Assembly: GCA_900239685.1 (NCBI GenBank)
Contig: OENT01000084.1
Location: 1 to 64,000, forward strand
DNA length: 64,000 bases
Direction of reading: 5' to 3'
From: Rotaria macrura
Taxonomy: Eukaryota > Rotifera > Eurotatoria > Philodinida > Philodinidae
Below, piece after piece: positions 11,053 to 24,378 of this stretch (the first letter of the stretch is position 1; each line of letters begins with the position of its first letter). The translations under genes and the position numbers were made by a program. The notes below the pieces were generated by a model. The model saw nothing but the letters and a program-made list of their open reading frames with translations. It made no database searches and was not told the origin of the DNA.

Positions 11053-13679
11053 GAAAAAGACTTGTGTTGTTTTTTAAACTTACAATCATCTATGACTACT
11101 ATTCAATGGTGAAAAATGTTAAATAAAAAATGTGCTACTATATACTTTCATGGTGTTAGAAAAATAATTCTATATAAAATTGTCATAGAAAAACAAGTAA
11201 ATCAATAATGATGAGTCAGTTTCATACAGTCAAAAGAAAATAAGTCATGAATCATTCGGACTAAGTTTAATAATTGATTTTAAATTTTATTATTCATCGA
11301 AAGAGTGCACTAGAACAAATCATTGTCACAATATTTTCTTTACCTNNNNNNNNNNNNGAGAAGTTCAAAAAATTTCATTAGAAATTGTCTCTTCAGACTT
11401 TCCTGCAGCACTAGATCAAATCATATTGAATTCATCGATTTTCTTCGAGATTTCTTTGAAAGAAAGTGTTTTCATTTGACCTTCTGCTAGAAACATGGCA
11501 AATTGCGCTTAAAAAACATGTTTTTAGAAGCATTTATCATAAGTTAGTTAAAAGTCCACAATTTGAAACTTCCTTCTGTTGATTAGTCAAAAGATTACGA
11601 AACGTTAGAATTCCATTTTTCTTCAAGCCAAAGTCTTAAAATACAGATTTTTTCATCAGCCCCTCTCCCTCAAAAATTGGAAGAATCTGACAGCCTGTGG
11701 GCAACATTACTTTACTAGTTGCATTTCAGTTAATCAACAATAGTCGTTATTCCACAAAAACTATTATGGTTTTGTTTTTCTAAAAGAACGGAATCTACTG
11801 AAACTAAGATCGTCTATGAAGGAATGAATCAGTATTGCGCCATAGTTTCAAAATATTTCTTCGTTCCATACTAAGACCTATATGGTAGACAGTTTCTCTT
11901 ATATGATTTTAAGTCTATCAATCGTTGTATATGATTTTTGCGTTGTCATTATGCGATAAATTGAAGTACAAGAAAACGCTGAAGATCTATTCTTAAGAAA
12001 ACATTCATTGAATCTAACTGATTTCTAGCTGTTCTAGAATATTGTAATGGATGATTACTATTATTGATCGCAATCTCTAATTAAACAAATACAGGCGTCT
12101 TCTTTATTCTTCCCAACTTGTCCATCTGAATTTATTGTAATAAAATAAGCGGATAACGATAGTGAACGGTACACAACGCAAGTAATTTGAAAGCCAACGA
12201 AAAAAAAACAAAGGAGAGTATTTTCAAGAATCTTGAAATCTTCTGTTACTCATGACAGAGTTAAGAGTTCACTCCAAATGTATTTGTCTAATGGTTGGAA
12301 TATTTATGTTGTTTAAAAGATACTATGAAAGAAATCATCAGATCGAATTTCATCGATCAATCATTATAGTCTGAATTTGTTTTTCACTAATTTAAAGTAA
12401 ATTAAAAATTAAAAAAGAAAAACCTTCCTTCTATTTTAATTGTTCAAAGTGACACTTTGCAGAAGTTCGAGCACTAGTGTCGTAAGGATGACAGAATACA
12501 GTTAGTTTCATTGACTATTATCATTCTGCTGAATGAAAACATCTGGTTAAAGTAGTATTTTCTGTCAGTGAGGAAAATTGTTTTGTTTCCAGATATTCAG
12601 CATTATTTTTGGTAGAACAATCAAGTTCAATCGTTGGCAACGGCAAAAATCGTAATGCTCATAGTCAGAGATTCATTCATAGACGTTCGATCCATGTTTT
12701 GTTTTTGATTCCCTGGAAAACGACATATCAATTGTTAAATATGTCTTCTATTTGAACTGTGAATAATTAATTTCTTTATTTATGTTCAAAAGTGTGAACA
12801 TACATATTTGTTTCACGTTCACGCAGTACACTACTTTTAGAAGATTTTGAACGTAATTCTATGGCCGTGACATTCACATGGATTCATCACATTAAGATAT
12901 TGAAAACAGTCCATACATCGTAAATATTTCTTCCTCTGAACGAAATATGTGTATCATGTAGGCTGTGAAGCTAGATAGATATTTTTCTTTGAAAATTTGT
13001 TCTTAGAAATTTTTATTCCTTCAGCACTAAGATCAGGTATGTTTTACTTTAGATAACATTATTTTTTCATGCGTTGATGTCAAAATTCACCGATAATACT
13101 ATAGTTTCTGGGGTCTTTTCTTCAAAGAACCACTCAATGTTGAGAATATGATAAGAGAAAAACGAAGTTTATCTATATTAGTTTTTTTTTCTCATGAAAA
13201 ACAATACACTCGGAAACGAGACTGCCATCTGTTCAAGTTCATAATCAAAAATGAAAACATAACCGTGAAGCAAAAGCCGATAGAAAACTTTGATACGATT
13301 AACTCATTTGCATCTTGCCAAAGAAACCCTCTACACGACAATCGGTCGACTTTGATCTGATTCAAGTGAACATATTGTTATATTTTGCCATGTTTATTCA
13401 ACTTGAGCATGGAAAATCTATTAACTAGATGCAGCAACAAGGTTTTATTTGAAATAAAATTTTTAAAAAAATAATCGTATTCTATCTTATGAATTGAGGT
13501 ACTAGTCGTTGATAAAGATTGTTGAAAAATTAGAATGCTTCATATTCGTCATTAAAAGTGTTTCAGTATGTAAAAACGAAGAAGAAAACGTGAGTAGAAC
13601 CTTCCATGATCTATATCATAATGGTTTGTTTTCGCTTTGCTTAATTTTAAAGCAGTCTTGTTGATAAATTATAATTATT
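11053..13679. other. 2.6 kb intergenic stretch with a short assembly gap
   Basis: Twelve Ns at 11346-11357 mark a small gap. The rest is AT-rich without a supportable gene. The isolated frame at 13148-13360 has neither a recognisable domain nor splice partners. Confidence 0.5.
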
Positions 13680-14881
13680 TCATAATTTTCGTTCCATACG
13701 ACTTTCAAGTAATGATTTACTTGCTCGATATGATCTAGTGGATGCCAAACTTATACCTACAGTTAAATCATATGTTTGACTTCTTTGATGATTACTGAAT
13801 GAACGTGATCGTTTTCTTTGATGATTACTGAATGAACGTGATCGTTTTCTTTGATGGCATGGAAGTAATTTTAAAAATTCTCGACGAAAATCTTGTCCAC
13901 TCAATGTATATAATATAAAATTGAGTGCATGTTTTGTATACCATAACGATTCGAGTAAATCAAGAATAATTAATTTCGTATTCGAAATGGCCGTTGACGA
14001 TGTTAACCGATTTAAACATATATAAATGACTGATGGACATGTCAAAAGCATAAAGGCTAGTATGACTGATAATAACATAACTGTTAAACGATTATTACGT
14101 TTTTGTTTTCGTGATGATAAACATAGCATATTTGAACTCATAGTTGTACGTATGATACCAATGTTAGTGAATGTCATAAGACAAAATGGTATGATAGCAA
14201 CAAATAATAAATCAAATATAGGAACATATAAACGAAAAAATTCTTTAAACGGTGAACGTGCGATACATACAAAACGGGTCACAGTATCATAGGTTAGATT
14301 TGAAACATTATGACTTTTTTGAATAAATGGAATATTTAATAACATTGTAGTTCCTAGAAATCATAGAAAGAAGAAAATTATTTTATTCAAATTAGATTTC
14401 ATTTTCTTTTCAAGTTATATTTCATTCATATAGTTTTACCTAAGATACGAAAATAATGAATATTAAGAATAGATATTATTAATATAAGTATACATGTTGA
14501 ATTAATAACACGCCAACCTACATGTCGACGTGGAAATACGTTTTTTATAATAAAATATCGATCGAAACTAACAATAACAAGAATCCATGATGCTAAATGT
14601 GAAAGTGTTGATGAAAAAAAAATAAATGTTCGACAAATCCATACTGATGTATTTCGAATATCAACATTATAGATATGTCGATATAGAAAGCGTGTTGATC
14701 TCATATAAATAAATATAATATCTATAACAGCAAGTATACACAAGTATTGACATGTTGATTGACGACGAAAACGTTTACGAAGAAGAATTTTCAAACATAA
14801 TATATTTCCAATCGTACCAAATATCATTAAACATGGATAAAAAATACGGGTAAGACTAAGACGAACAACTTCATGACGCAT
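13680..14881 (-). CDS. Rhodopsin-class GPCR, FMRFamide/peptide-receptor-like
   Basis: Two exons, 14440-14881 and 13680-14353, joined by an 86-nt GT-AG intron in phase 1, give 371 aa with seven hydrophobic segments. Class A landmarks are present: TM1 GTIGN (N1.50), TM2 LAVID (D2.50), DRY at the end of TM3 within SFDRYF, and a Cys before TM3 (WICRTF). TM6 has LLTCPSVIY in place of the CWxP box. TM7 has NFILYTLSGQDFRREF in place of the NPxxY region. The last of these is typical of FMRFamide-receptor-like and related invertebrate peptide receptors. It would sit in the plasma membrane and signal through G proteins; the ligand cannot be read from sequence. The Ser/Arg-rich tail holds a perfect 11-residue tandem repeat (NHQRKRSRSFS). 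The start Met is only about 12 residues before TM1, so the extracellular N-terminus is very short or an upstream exon is missed. Confidence 0.8.
13789..13854. repeat. 33-bp perfect tandem duplication in GPCR tail
   Basis: Two adjacent copies of a 33-bp unit containing GATGATTACTGAATGAACG encode a duplicated NHQRKRSRSFS in the receptor's cytoplasmic tail. The unit is a multiple of three, so the frame is kept. Identity between copies implies a recent event. Confidence 0.85.
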
Positions 14882-16737
14882 ATTTGTGATCGATATTTAA
14901 AGTAATGATAGAAACAGAAATGCAGATCTTAACAATTTTGTAATATATATATATATGTTTTATTTCACATGTAAATTACACAAATGTGCTGTTGATGACA
15001 TCAATAGAAAAGACAAGAAAAAAAACAAGATAGTAGTCACTTACTAATTAAAGCTAAACTAAAAATTAGGTACTTTTCTCAATGTACTTGACATCTTTTT
15101 CTTAATATATATATCTACATATATATAGCTCGCTGTTGATGAAACTGAATCGTATGAAAAGAAGAAAAAATCTTTCTGTCGTCTAGCAGGAAAAAAAACT
15201 GCTTCTAGATATCTATTATTTCCGCTTCTAACTGTGAGTGAAAAGAAGTGTTTTGATCATCTTCATCGTGTTTGACGCTAATGGTAAAATGAAATGATCT
15301 TCATACTGTATGATTTGAAATGACAACTGTTTCATTCACACACATTCATATCTATGTGTCAGTACAATGGTTAGGATTTTAAATCTCTCTAGCTAGTTAA
15401 ATATTTATTTCGCATTTCAGATCTATCTTCACATCAAGTTTAAATGTCAACAACAGATAGTTGAGTGTCATGAAAAACAAATTCTTCTATACTGTTCATC
15501 ATCATTAGTTATTTTCTTTTCCCAATAAACTATAGCGATGCCTTCAATAGTGTTAATTCGATTTGTTTTATTTGAATTTTCAAGTATTCTACTTCTAGCA
15601 ATTGTCACATGTTTTTCTTAAAATTAGAGTGTTTGTTATTGTTCACAACTCGATTGATTATAAAAGACATGGTGAGTGTATACGAACCCATCCATTAAGA
15701 TTGCTAGAGTATTGATTTATATTATCGAAACTGAATCTTGGAAGCTTTTTATTGTGTTTTTATCTTGCACAATATGTTTGTTACATAGTCACTATTACTT
15801 TAGCTAAATCTATTACATAGTGTGAAGGATAATCTATGGAAACAAAGAAAACCAATTTAAATGAACTTTGCTCTTCATCGATTTGCAATATGGAAAATTT
15901 ATATCTGGCTATTCAAAATATTTTCATTGAAGTCCGGTGAAGAGAAAAAAGAACCACAGTTTTAATTAAGTCAATCGAAAAATGACGAATATACTATGAA
16001 ACTTTATTTCTACGACAGTTTATGCCGTCGGGTACGTTCGCGTCAAGTTATAATTATGTTAATAGTCGTCTTCATAATTAGATATATTCAGAACTCGAGC
16101 AATGATATAGTATGAAATGGAATAACAAAAACTATACAGACTACATGTCGAAAGAAAAACAAAGTGTAAAACTGACTTTATAGTAAGTGTGTGTTGAACA
16201 TATAATTATAATGATCTGTTTAAATGCATCGTCTGTTATTTCTAATTTACCTTTGAAGTCTTTTTAATCATTTATCATAGAATATCATGAAATGATCATA
16301 ATTTTTCCGGTAGCTAAAAGTATCTTATATTTTTTCTAGAAAAAAAAGATTTCCATTTTTTCTTTAGTAAATCTATCATTGGATACATTAAACCGATGCA
16401 TCAGACTGTAATCAGAAACTATCCGAATTACACTTCCAAACACACTTAAATGCCATGGCATTTCTGTTATGCTAATACAAGTCATTCTGTGAAAAATAGT
16501 CTTGATTTTTTGCTAAAAGCGACTAAGAAAATCCAAATCTTAATACACTTCAAATAGAATCTTCTAGAAATAAAACATCGAAACAAAACACATGTTCTAC
16601 ATTGACAAATGAATAGTTGTTATTATAACTGGACTATCTTGATTTTATTATTTCACGATTCTTTATTTAATTGTTATTCAAACATGTAAAAACTAATTAA
16701 GACATATCTATTTGTTTTTCATGCAATAATATTGTTT
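14882..16737. other. 1.9 kb intergenic stretch
   Basis: Lies between the GPCR 5' end and the 3' end of the C45-type gene. It holds short (AT)n runs near 14944 and 15105-15127. No gene is visible. Confidence 0.5.
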
Positions 16738-18836
16738 TCAATTAAATAAATTCTTTAGATTATAAATAAATGACGGTTGGTTATTGTACTTCGGATTATG
16801 TTCATAAACGAATAATTCTAATGTACGAAAATTAAAATGTGCCGTGCAAAGTGTTATTGAATTATCATGAATATTATTTAAAGTACGAAATATTGGAAAG
16901 ATTTCATTGTTATGATCGCCAAGTAGATTTATTGCATCCGAGATTGTAAATAATTCACCGAATTCTTGACCACGTTTCCATCGAGCATGTGTTGATTCAA
17001 GAGATTTTTGTTCGATAATTATTTTATTCAACCTTTCATAATGATTGTAATGTATAAGATAGTTCCATACTAGTTCGCATTGATCTAAATAAAGAAAACC
17101 AAAGCATAAATCATACGTGTATTCAGTTAGTTTATCCATTCTAGACATTCTTACTATTTTGCTGATTTACTTTTTGATCAGCATTAAGTACAAAACATTT
17201 ACTTATATGATTTTCATTATGAATATTTAAATTAGGTGCTACTTCATAATTAATAAAATTGTTTTCTTGATTATGAAAAACTCCATTTATACAAAAACCA
17301 AATGCCACGGGTGATATACGAAGTAAATGATCTAATTCATTTTGATTTCGAACTGATAGAAGAGCTCGATTCACTATTTGCCGTGGTAAACGACCATGTG
17401 CAACAAAATCCGGATATAGACCGTTAAGAGCAAATGTAAACCCGTGTTTATTAGCACCAAAACCATTTCCTATAAGAAAAAAGCAATCAAATATTAAATG
17501 AAAATTCTTATGATTGAGACGTAGTAAATTAAGTTTTCAAGATTCTATATGAACGACATAGAATTAATGTCAATAAATAGATAAATATATTTATGAAGTT
17601 ATGTCAATAACATTACGATCTCATTCACACATATTCTTGTTGTGAACGAAAGGAAAACGAGATCATGAGATTAAGAATTAATAATGCGTGTGTAAATCAC
17701 CATCAAGCAATGCATGGTTGAACAACAAAACTCTAAAATACTTTCCTATTGAAACAGAGAACAATCAAGTAATTCTTCATGACTATAGTAAAGTATCAGG
17801 AATTTTCTGAAACACTAACTAATGAAAAAAGTGTATTGTTTGTTTCAAAAGTTAAACGATATATCAACTAATCTGAAAATTTTCGCACAATGATTTCTTT
17901 AGCTAATACGAAATATGAATGATTCGTATTACCACTATATAACGTTTTAAATTTTAATCGAAAAAAAATACACCTTTAATAAAGAAACAAACATAACTTC
18001 TATGGTTTATATTTTGATGTGAAAAAATAGTATCCAGATGAATTCATGCAGAAAAACGTAAAACAGCATCACTATGTTAACATAGAAATTTTGTCTTCGT
18101 GATCATTTAACATTGCTAATGGTATATATTTCAATCAAGTTAAATAGTTGTTCTTTTGTTATTTCAGAAAAAAAATCATGTCGTTCATTCTTTATTGACA
18201 CTAAAAAGAAAGAAATCTATCCTATTTGAATGAGTTTCTTATCATATTAATTAGTGCAAACTAGCCTGGTATAGAACCAGCATAACAATAGGCAAGAAAT
18301 TTTTCATTTGGACTTCGACGTTGTCCATCATCATAATCACTAGCTTCAATGTCTGCTTCGATAAGATATGTATTTGAAAACAATGCTGCTGCTTGATCTT
18401 CATTATGTAACAATGACAATGTGCTCGTATCTGTTCTATTGATTAAAACTGTTGTACAACCATGTTCACCAGTTTCAACCGCAATCATTTCATCTGTTGA
18501 ATCAATGTTACGTTCTTTTTCTAATAAGTAGTAAGCTGTTTGAGTTTCATTAAGAAAATTCAAAACAAGTAATTGTTCTAGTGAAATATCTGAGCCATCA
18601 GCCAAGCCACATATCTCATCCCAATACCATGGATATAATAAACGAATAGTGTCGATGAAATCTCGATGAAATCGAAGTCCATATTCTGTTTGACTAAATG
18701 TAAATAACTTTGATAAAACGGTAAAATCATCGGCAATTCGATGACGAATCAGTTCTCGTGTTATTCTACCGATGGCATGTGCACATTCATAATGTGTGCC
18801 ATGAACACGATACAATGGTATTCTTGTTGAAGACAT
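16738..18836 (-). CDS. C45-type N-terminal-nucleophile hydrolase/acyltransferase, possibly frameshifted
   Basis: Resembles the acyl-CoA:6-aminopenicillanate acyltransferase / Tan family (peptidase C45), autoprocessed amide hydrolases or acyltransferases. Exon 1 (18266-18836) carries the N-terminal G-x-x-YE signature (HGTHYECAHAIG), the candidate catalytic Cys127 in EHGCTT and the HNEDQ motif (144-148). Exon 2 begins at 17469 with NGFGANKHGFTFALNG and contains the HxxNH motif (IHNENH). The last segment begins with SRMDKL, matching the family's S..R...L stretch, and ends at 16738. Intron 1 (17470-18265, 796 nt) uses a GC donor (CAG|GCTAGT). Between 17141 and 17150 the frame shifts by one base. 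Either this is a broken or mis-sequenced gene, or a 49-nt GT-AG intron removes part of the segment. The frame continuity of family motifs favours an indel. The natural substrate is unknown. Confidence 0.7.
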
Positions 18837-20838
18837 TGTCTAACTCGTTTTCAATAATGTATCGAAAATATGAAAACAGACAAATCTTCGAAAGTACTGC
18901 ACATACTTGAAAAATATTCTAAGACTTATGTAGAAGTATGATGAGTTGGAAAATGACTACATACTCTATGAAATTGAGAAACTTCAAATAAATATCAATT
19001 CGAGCTTTTTTTTCAAAGTGGCAAAAGAAAGATGTTGCTATGAATGTTTTTCTTATAGTTAGAACGAAATAATCATTTCCATTACATGACCATGAGAGAC
19101 ATGATGGTACGTTATGGAATGGCGTTACATCAATCCTATTATTGGTTTGAGAATAGCCAATAATGAAAAAAAGATTTCTGTCGATTATTATTGAACGGAG
19201 GTATTGTGATAGGCAACGAGTTACAGATGAAAATTCCGAGTTGTGTATGTGCAACTGGCTTGAAAATACATTACGTCTAATCCTAAAAAGTTAGTAACTT
19301 TGAGTGAGAACTTCAATTTATTGTATTTATTATGATAAATGGAGATTTTATAATGTATCAAATTCAACAATGAAAAGTACAGTTATGAAGATACGAGTTC
19401 TTGTTTCTCTTAGACTCATCGATCTAGTTGTTTATTTCATTAATTTCATTGTGAGATAAACTACTAGTATATTATCTTTTATCACTATTGTTATTTGGAA
19501 ATATATGCTAGTCATATATTCTTTACTGATCGTGAGTAAAAATAGATATCGATGATAAATGATTTTATAACTATCTATGATTAATATGTGATGCATCGTT
19601 TTAGAATTGACTGTAAAATAAAAGAGCAGTTAGATACTCATAGTGTTTTTTGATATTTGGAAAAAAATTGACGTGAACAAATCCAAAGTTTATCAATTTT
19701 TTAGACTACTATAAAGGTCATCGTAACAACTGAAGTGTAAAATATCAAATTTAACTGAGCATACACATATTTATGTGAAACTATATCGTTTATTGTTACC
19801 TTATATTTAGACGACACAATAAAATATATGCGGTGTCCAATGAAGCAGAAATCGATTCCTATTGCATAAAAGGAAGTTACAAATTTTCTCTACCTATTCA
19901 AGGTTATATCCTTGCGCCGTGGCGTACGTTTATTGTTTCATGATGAATCTAAAGTTTGCATTTAGTAGATTATTTCTTACAAAGATTCATTTTCTAATGG
20001 TTAAAACCACAAGTTATTGACTACTTATTTCCTTGTGTAATTAAGAGATGATGTTATTCATTATATTTCTAATTAGATAAATTGCAAAGCATTCGTCACA
20101 AATTCTAAGTTGTAGTCAAAGACAGAAACCTTAATAGTCTCTTGATACTTTAGCAAAATCAGATATTCAGAAAATTTTGTTGTGTTCTCTTTGAATATTT
20201 TCATTCAAAAAATTATGCAAATAAAATACGTTCACACGAACATGTATTCACCTAACGATAGGAACTGATTGATCTTGAACTAAAAATAATTGAATATCGT
20301 TTCAGCGACATTTGATATCATGGAAAAATATATCAATCAACTGAAATAAAACAATTCTTCATTAAGAATGTCAATATTTGTCAATAAAATACGATTCAAG
20401 ATTGAAAGTAAATTAATATTCAATACAAGTGTATTTATGCATATGAATAAATTTTATGTGCATAAAATTAATAAGTTTCATGAGAGTGAACAAAAAGCAA
20501 TAAAAGAGACAAGTGGAATTAGGATGCTAAACAAAAGTGTATGTTATGTCATTACAAATTAAATTTTAAATACTACCTTGTATTTAGAATTTCATCAATA
20601 CTTTGTCAACTATCAAATGCAATTTCTAGTCAAAAAAAATTTCAAATCTAATATTAAAGAAGATTATGATTGCGTTGAACATCAATAATCGACCATTATT
20701 ATCTTGTTTAAAATATAAGAAGAGCATTTTAAATAAGAAAATAGAAAACCATCATTTCTTCATGCATAAAAATCGATGTAATTATAGAAACAGAATTAGT
20801 ATTTTTGAAGATAGATTTATACAAAAGACAGTTACATA

Positions 20839-21040
20839 ATGGATTCAAAGATAATCCAAGACAAAGACACGGAAAATAAGAATAATTAAAAAAATAGTCA
20901 AGACAACATAAGTACTCCTACTTCATCATATCAATGGATTTTAGTTCTTGCCACTACACTAATATTCATCTTTTGAAGCATTATGAAGATGATAGTTCAT
21001 CAGAAGAACTTATCTTATCAGATTGTAAAGCACGAATACA
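20839..21040 (+). pseudogene. Possible decayed transporter N-terminus
   Basis: From an ATG at 20839 the frame reads an acidic/Asn-rich head, an in-frame stop, then STPTSSYQWILVLATTLIFIF and another stop. The layout of a polar head and a first helix starting with a W-x-L-V-L-A core recalls the N-terminus of SLC16-type transporters, but the PDGGWGW box is absent. It may be chance. No later helices are recognisable. Confidence 0.2.
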
Positions 21041-22243
21041 TAACACAAAGGAACAAAAGATTAAATAAATTTCAATCATTTCAAAACAAAGAGTCAAATA
21101 AAATAGATCGTTTATAATTACTGTATAAGATGATGATGAAGATTTTCTTTTTCTATTAACTATTTTTAATTCTCTATAGAAGAAACATTACGAATCTTAA
21201 CTATATCACCGAGTATTCTGCGTCGGAGCAGAACCTAAATTCGGATACGTTTTCAAGAGAACAAAGTTTCGGTATAATAATAAATGCTATTAATACTTTC
21301 AAAATTAATTCACCATTAATACCGAAATCTAGAGAAAGTCGATAACATTGTGATCCTAATTATTCTTCCCTTCGGCAACACTATATGAAAAACAAAGGAA
21401 TCGAAAGCAAGAAATACATTTTGCTCCATCATCTAGTGTAATTTATTCTTCTAAATATCAAGAAAGAGACAAGATAAAATTTTCACATCCTACTAGCTTT
21501 TGACATAAACACACGTACTATTCCGTTATATTCACTTAATATATTCACTTCAAAGTAACCTCTGTCTATTTTAATTATAATACTCTCCCAGCAAAAACTT
21601 GAATCCATCGATTCTGATTATTTGGTTTGAGGATTATTATCTTCCTACGCTATATCACATCTTTCAACAGAACTCTTCAGTATATTGTCATTTAATATAA
21701 AAGTATATGATAAACTTCCGTAAAGCATCCGCTCTAGAATTATTGAACTGAATAGCTTAAAACGTTTCATCATGAAAATCCTTAGAACATTTTTTTTCAC
21801 GTTCTAAATGTTGATTGTACGTGTACTTTAGATCCTTTCGATAGAAAATAATCTATCGTATTACGACAAAGTTACAGTTTTCTATTAGAAGAATATATAA
21901 TTGAATGTTTACTCAGAATAAATTCTCGTTTTTCTCAGATACCTATTTTTAAGGTAATACTTTTAATAGAATCAGATCCAGGTTACTAGCAACTTTAAAT
22001 ACATTTCAGGAAGAAAATCGAACCATTTTAAATAAAAAATGGTTCGTAAACATGTTAGGGTTCATCGGTGGCTATTAACATCGAGCATGTGCACTTTTTA
22101 AAAAAATGCTATTATTTGTAAGAGGTAACTACTAAGGCAATAGAAGTGATTCAAAATAGAAGTATAGATTTGCCATTCTTTTTATGTTGTTGTCTAAGAA
22201 AGAGAATAGCAAATAATAATTGTTTTATGTAATTATACATGAA

Positions 22244-22284
22244 TAAATAAATATAAATAAATAAATATATATATATATATATAT
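22244..22284. repeat. AATA/(AT)n microsatellite
   Basis: Tandem AAATA-like units run into an uninterrupted AT run of about 20 bp. Confidence 0.85.
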
Positions 22285-22488
22285 GTACGTCGATATAAAT
22301 GCATCCATTACATGTAAAAGATGTTTAAAAGGCACGATCATGTAATGATTGTTTGTAACAACACAACGAATCATTTGGTCGTCCGTTTAGGTTTCTTGTG
22401 TTGTTTTTATTGCTTCATTTGTTTTAAATGTGTACTTGTTGGCAGTTAAATATGACAGAAAATGTGTCATGATATACATATATATATT

Positions 22489-22514
22489 TAGATAGATAGA
22501 TAGATAGATAGATA
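22489..22514. repeat. (GATA)n microsatellite
   Basis: About six perfect GATA units. Confidence 0.9.
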
Positions 22515-22983
22515 TGTGTATGTACGCCAAAAACCTGTCTATCTCAATTACATTCTTTATTCTCTTGTCACTTCATCTAGAAAATAGATACCATGCTGCT
22601 GTTTATTCAGAGTATACACATATGTAGGCCTTTATGGAATGGATGAGTTCGATAGAAATTTGTTTATATCATTCATTCTACCAGACACTCGACGTGTGGG
22701 TTTGATGCAAAAAAAAAACTATTCCTTTCAAGGTGATCGACAAACAAGTTTGTGAAGAGATGAAAAATAGGCGGTAGTTGAAACTAGAAAAGAAGGCATA
22801 GGTAGGTATTAACGACCTTTTCGTTTCACGTACATGTTTTGGGTCTGTACACAGTTTTTAAAAACAACCCATTCATACGCCTCATTTTCTTTCTTTTCTT
22901 CAGGTTTTTTCTGTCTTTTAATGATGAGTGTCGAAAGAATGTAATAGAAAAAAAGAAGAAAGAAAAATCTACCAATCTTCTCC

Positions 22984-23032
22984 TACTGTGCTTGTTCTGT
23001 CTCTCTCTGTCTCTCTCTATTTGTCGCTCTCT
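22984..23032. repeat. CT-rich low-complexity run
   Basis: Interrupted TCTC/TCTG dinucleotide tract. It generates spurious open frames on both strands. Confidence 0.7.
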
Positions 23033-24341
23033 TACACTTACTAGTTTGCAAACGTTTTCCTGAATTGTGCATTTTATATATTTGCATTTTTCATTGTCTG
23101 GTGGATAAATAACTGACTGAATTTCGTACATCAACATATTATCAACATATAATGCTTCTTTCAAATCCGAGTAAGTTCAAAAATGTCTTTTTGTCGTTAA
23201 TTTTATATCAAAGTAACGTCATTTAATACTCAAGTTCGTGTATAAAGATGATGTAAATGAAGAATATCTCTGCTTGAGTACTTCAATTAAATTCTTTAGT
23301 GAACTTCCGCAAACGACCGAACGATCCCCTATATATAGATGCACGATATACTAATCGTTATTTAAGCCTAGTAAGAAAAAAAGATTAAAATAGATTTATT
23401 AAGCAACGAGAAATAGCGTAAATATCGTCGTAATCATTTGATTAGTTGTGAATTGTTTGCATATACTCTCGAATGGTATTATTGGAAAAATGAACCCGAA
23501 TTGCACTTATTATTTGCTTTTTATATCTCATCTGTCATCAGTTACTGTAGTTGTTATTATTAGATATCAAGTATACAAAAACAGCAACGAACTTGTAGAA
23601 CATAGAGAAGAAAATGCGTGCAATTGATAGTCATCGCTAAAAAGAAACGTGTAATGATCGATACACGATTCACGTGTTTCTTTTATCTTTTGTTTCTAAA
23701 TAGTATAGCACATCATACAGGCAATATTGTCACCGTTACGTTGCTTCTGTTATTGTTGTTGATCGAACTTAAAAGAAAAACATGACTGATGTGACGAGGT
23801 TAAGAACGAGCAGGTTTGTTATATGTCTCACTGCTTATCATTTTATAGGAATTAATTTTTTTCTTCTTTTAATCACGGAAACTGTCGAATGTATTAGACA
23901 AGCATGTTTCCTTTCAAGCTATTTTAAGACTGAATACAAATAAAACAACACAGAAAGAAAAACGAAACATTATCAAAGAAACAAAAATACTATTTTTAGT
24001 GTTTGTTCGTTTCATCTTTCGCAAATGAAGAAATTCTTTTTTTATCATGTTAGTTCTTGTTCTCTGATTTTGAGATCTACAAGCACTAATCAAAGAAAAC
24101 TATATTATGGCTGTTCGTATCTCTTGTTTCCTCTATTTCATTATATACTTGCTTATGTATTTGGCATCTGATTGAGATAACGAGAACAGAAGAGAAGATT
24201 GGGTGGAAACGGAGGGGGGAGAGCTGTCTTTTTGCTTTCGGCCGACCCGATTCTTTGTGGCCTTATCATGCAGAAAATAAAGGATGAGAAAAGAAAAGAA
24301 AAAGAGGAAAAACGGCGAACGAAAAATCCAACATAGAGACA

Positions 24342-24378
24342 AGTAATAATAATAATCATAATCATAATAATAATAATC
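24342..24378. repeat. (AAT)n/(AATCAT)n microsatellite
   Basis: Imperfect AAT and ATC trinucleotide run. On the reverse strand it produces artefactual Tyr/Ile homopolymer frames. Confidence 0.85.

Noticed and set aside
13148-13360. 70-codon forward frame
   Set aside because: Isolated, without splice context or family resemblance.
14026-14292. Forward frame of 88 codons
   Set aside because: It is the antisense shadow of the GPCR second exon.
18919-19254. 111-codon reverse frame just upstream of the C45-type gene
   Set aside because: No recognisable motif and no donor or acceptor that would connect it to the neighbouring start exon.
22826-23164. Frames on both strands over the CT-rich tract
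   Set aside because: Low-complexity translation (Ser/Leu or Glu/Arg runs) from the dinucleotide repeat.
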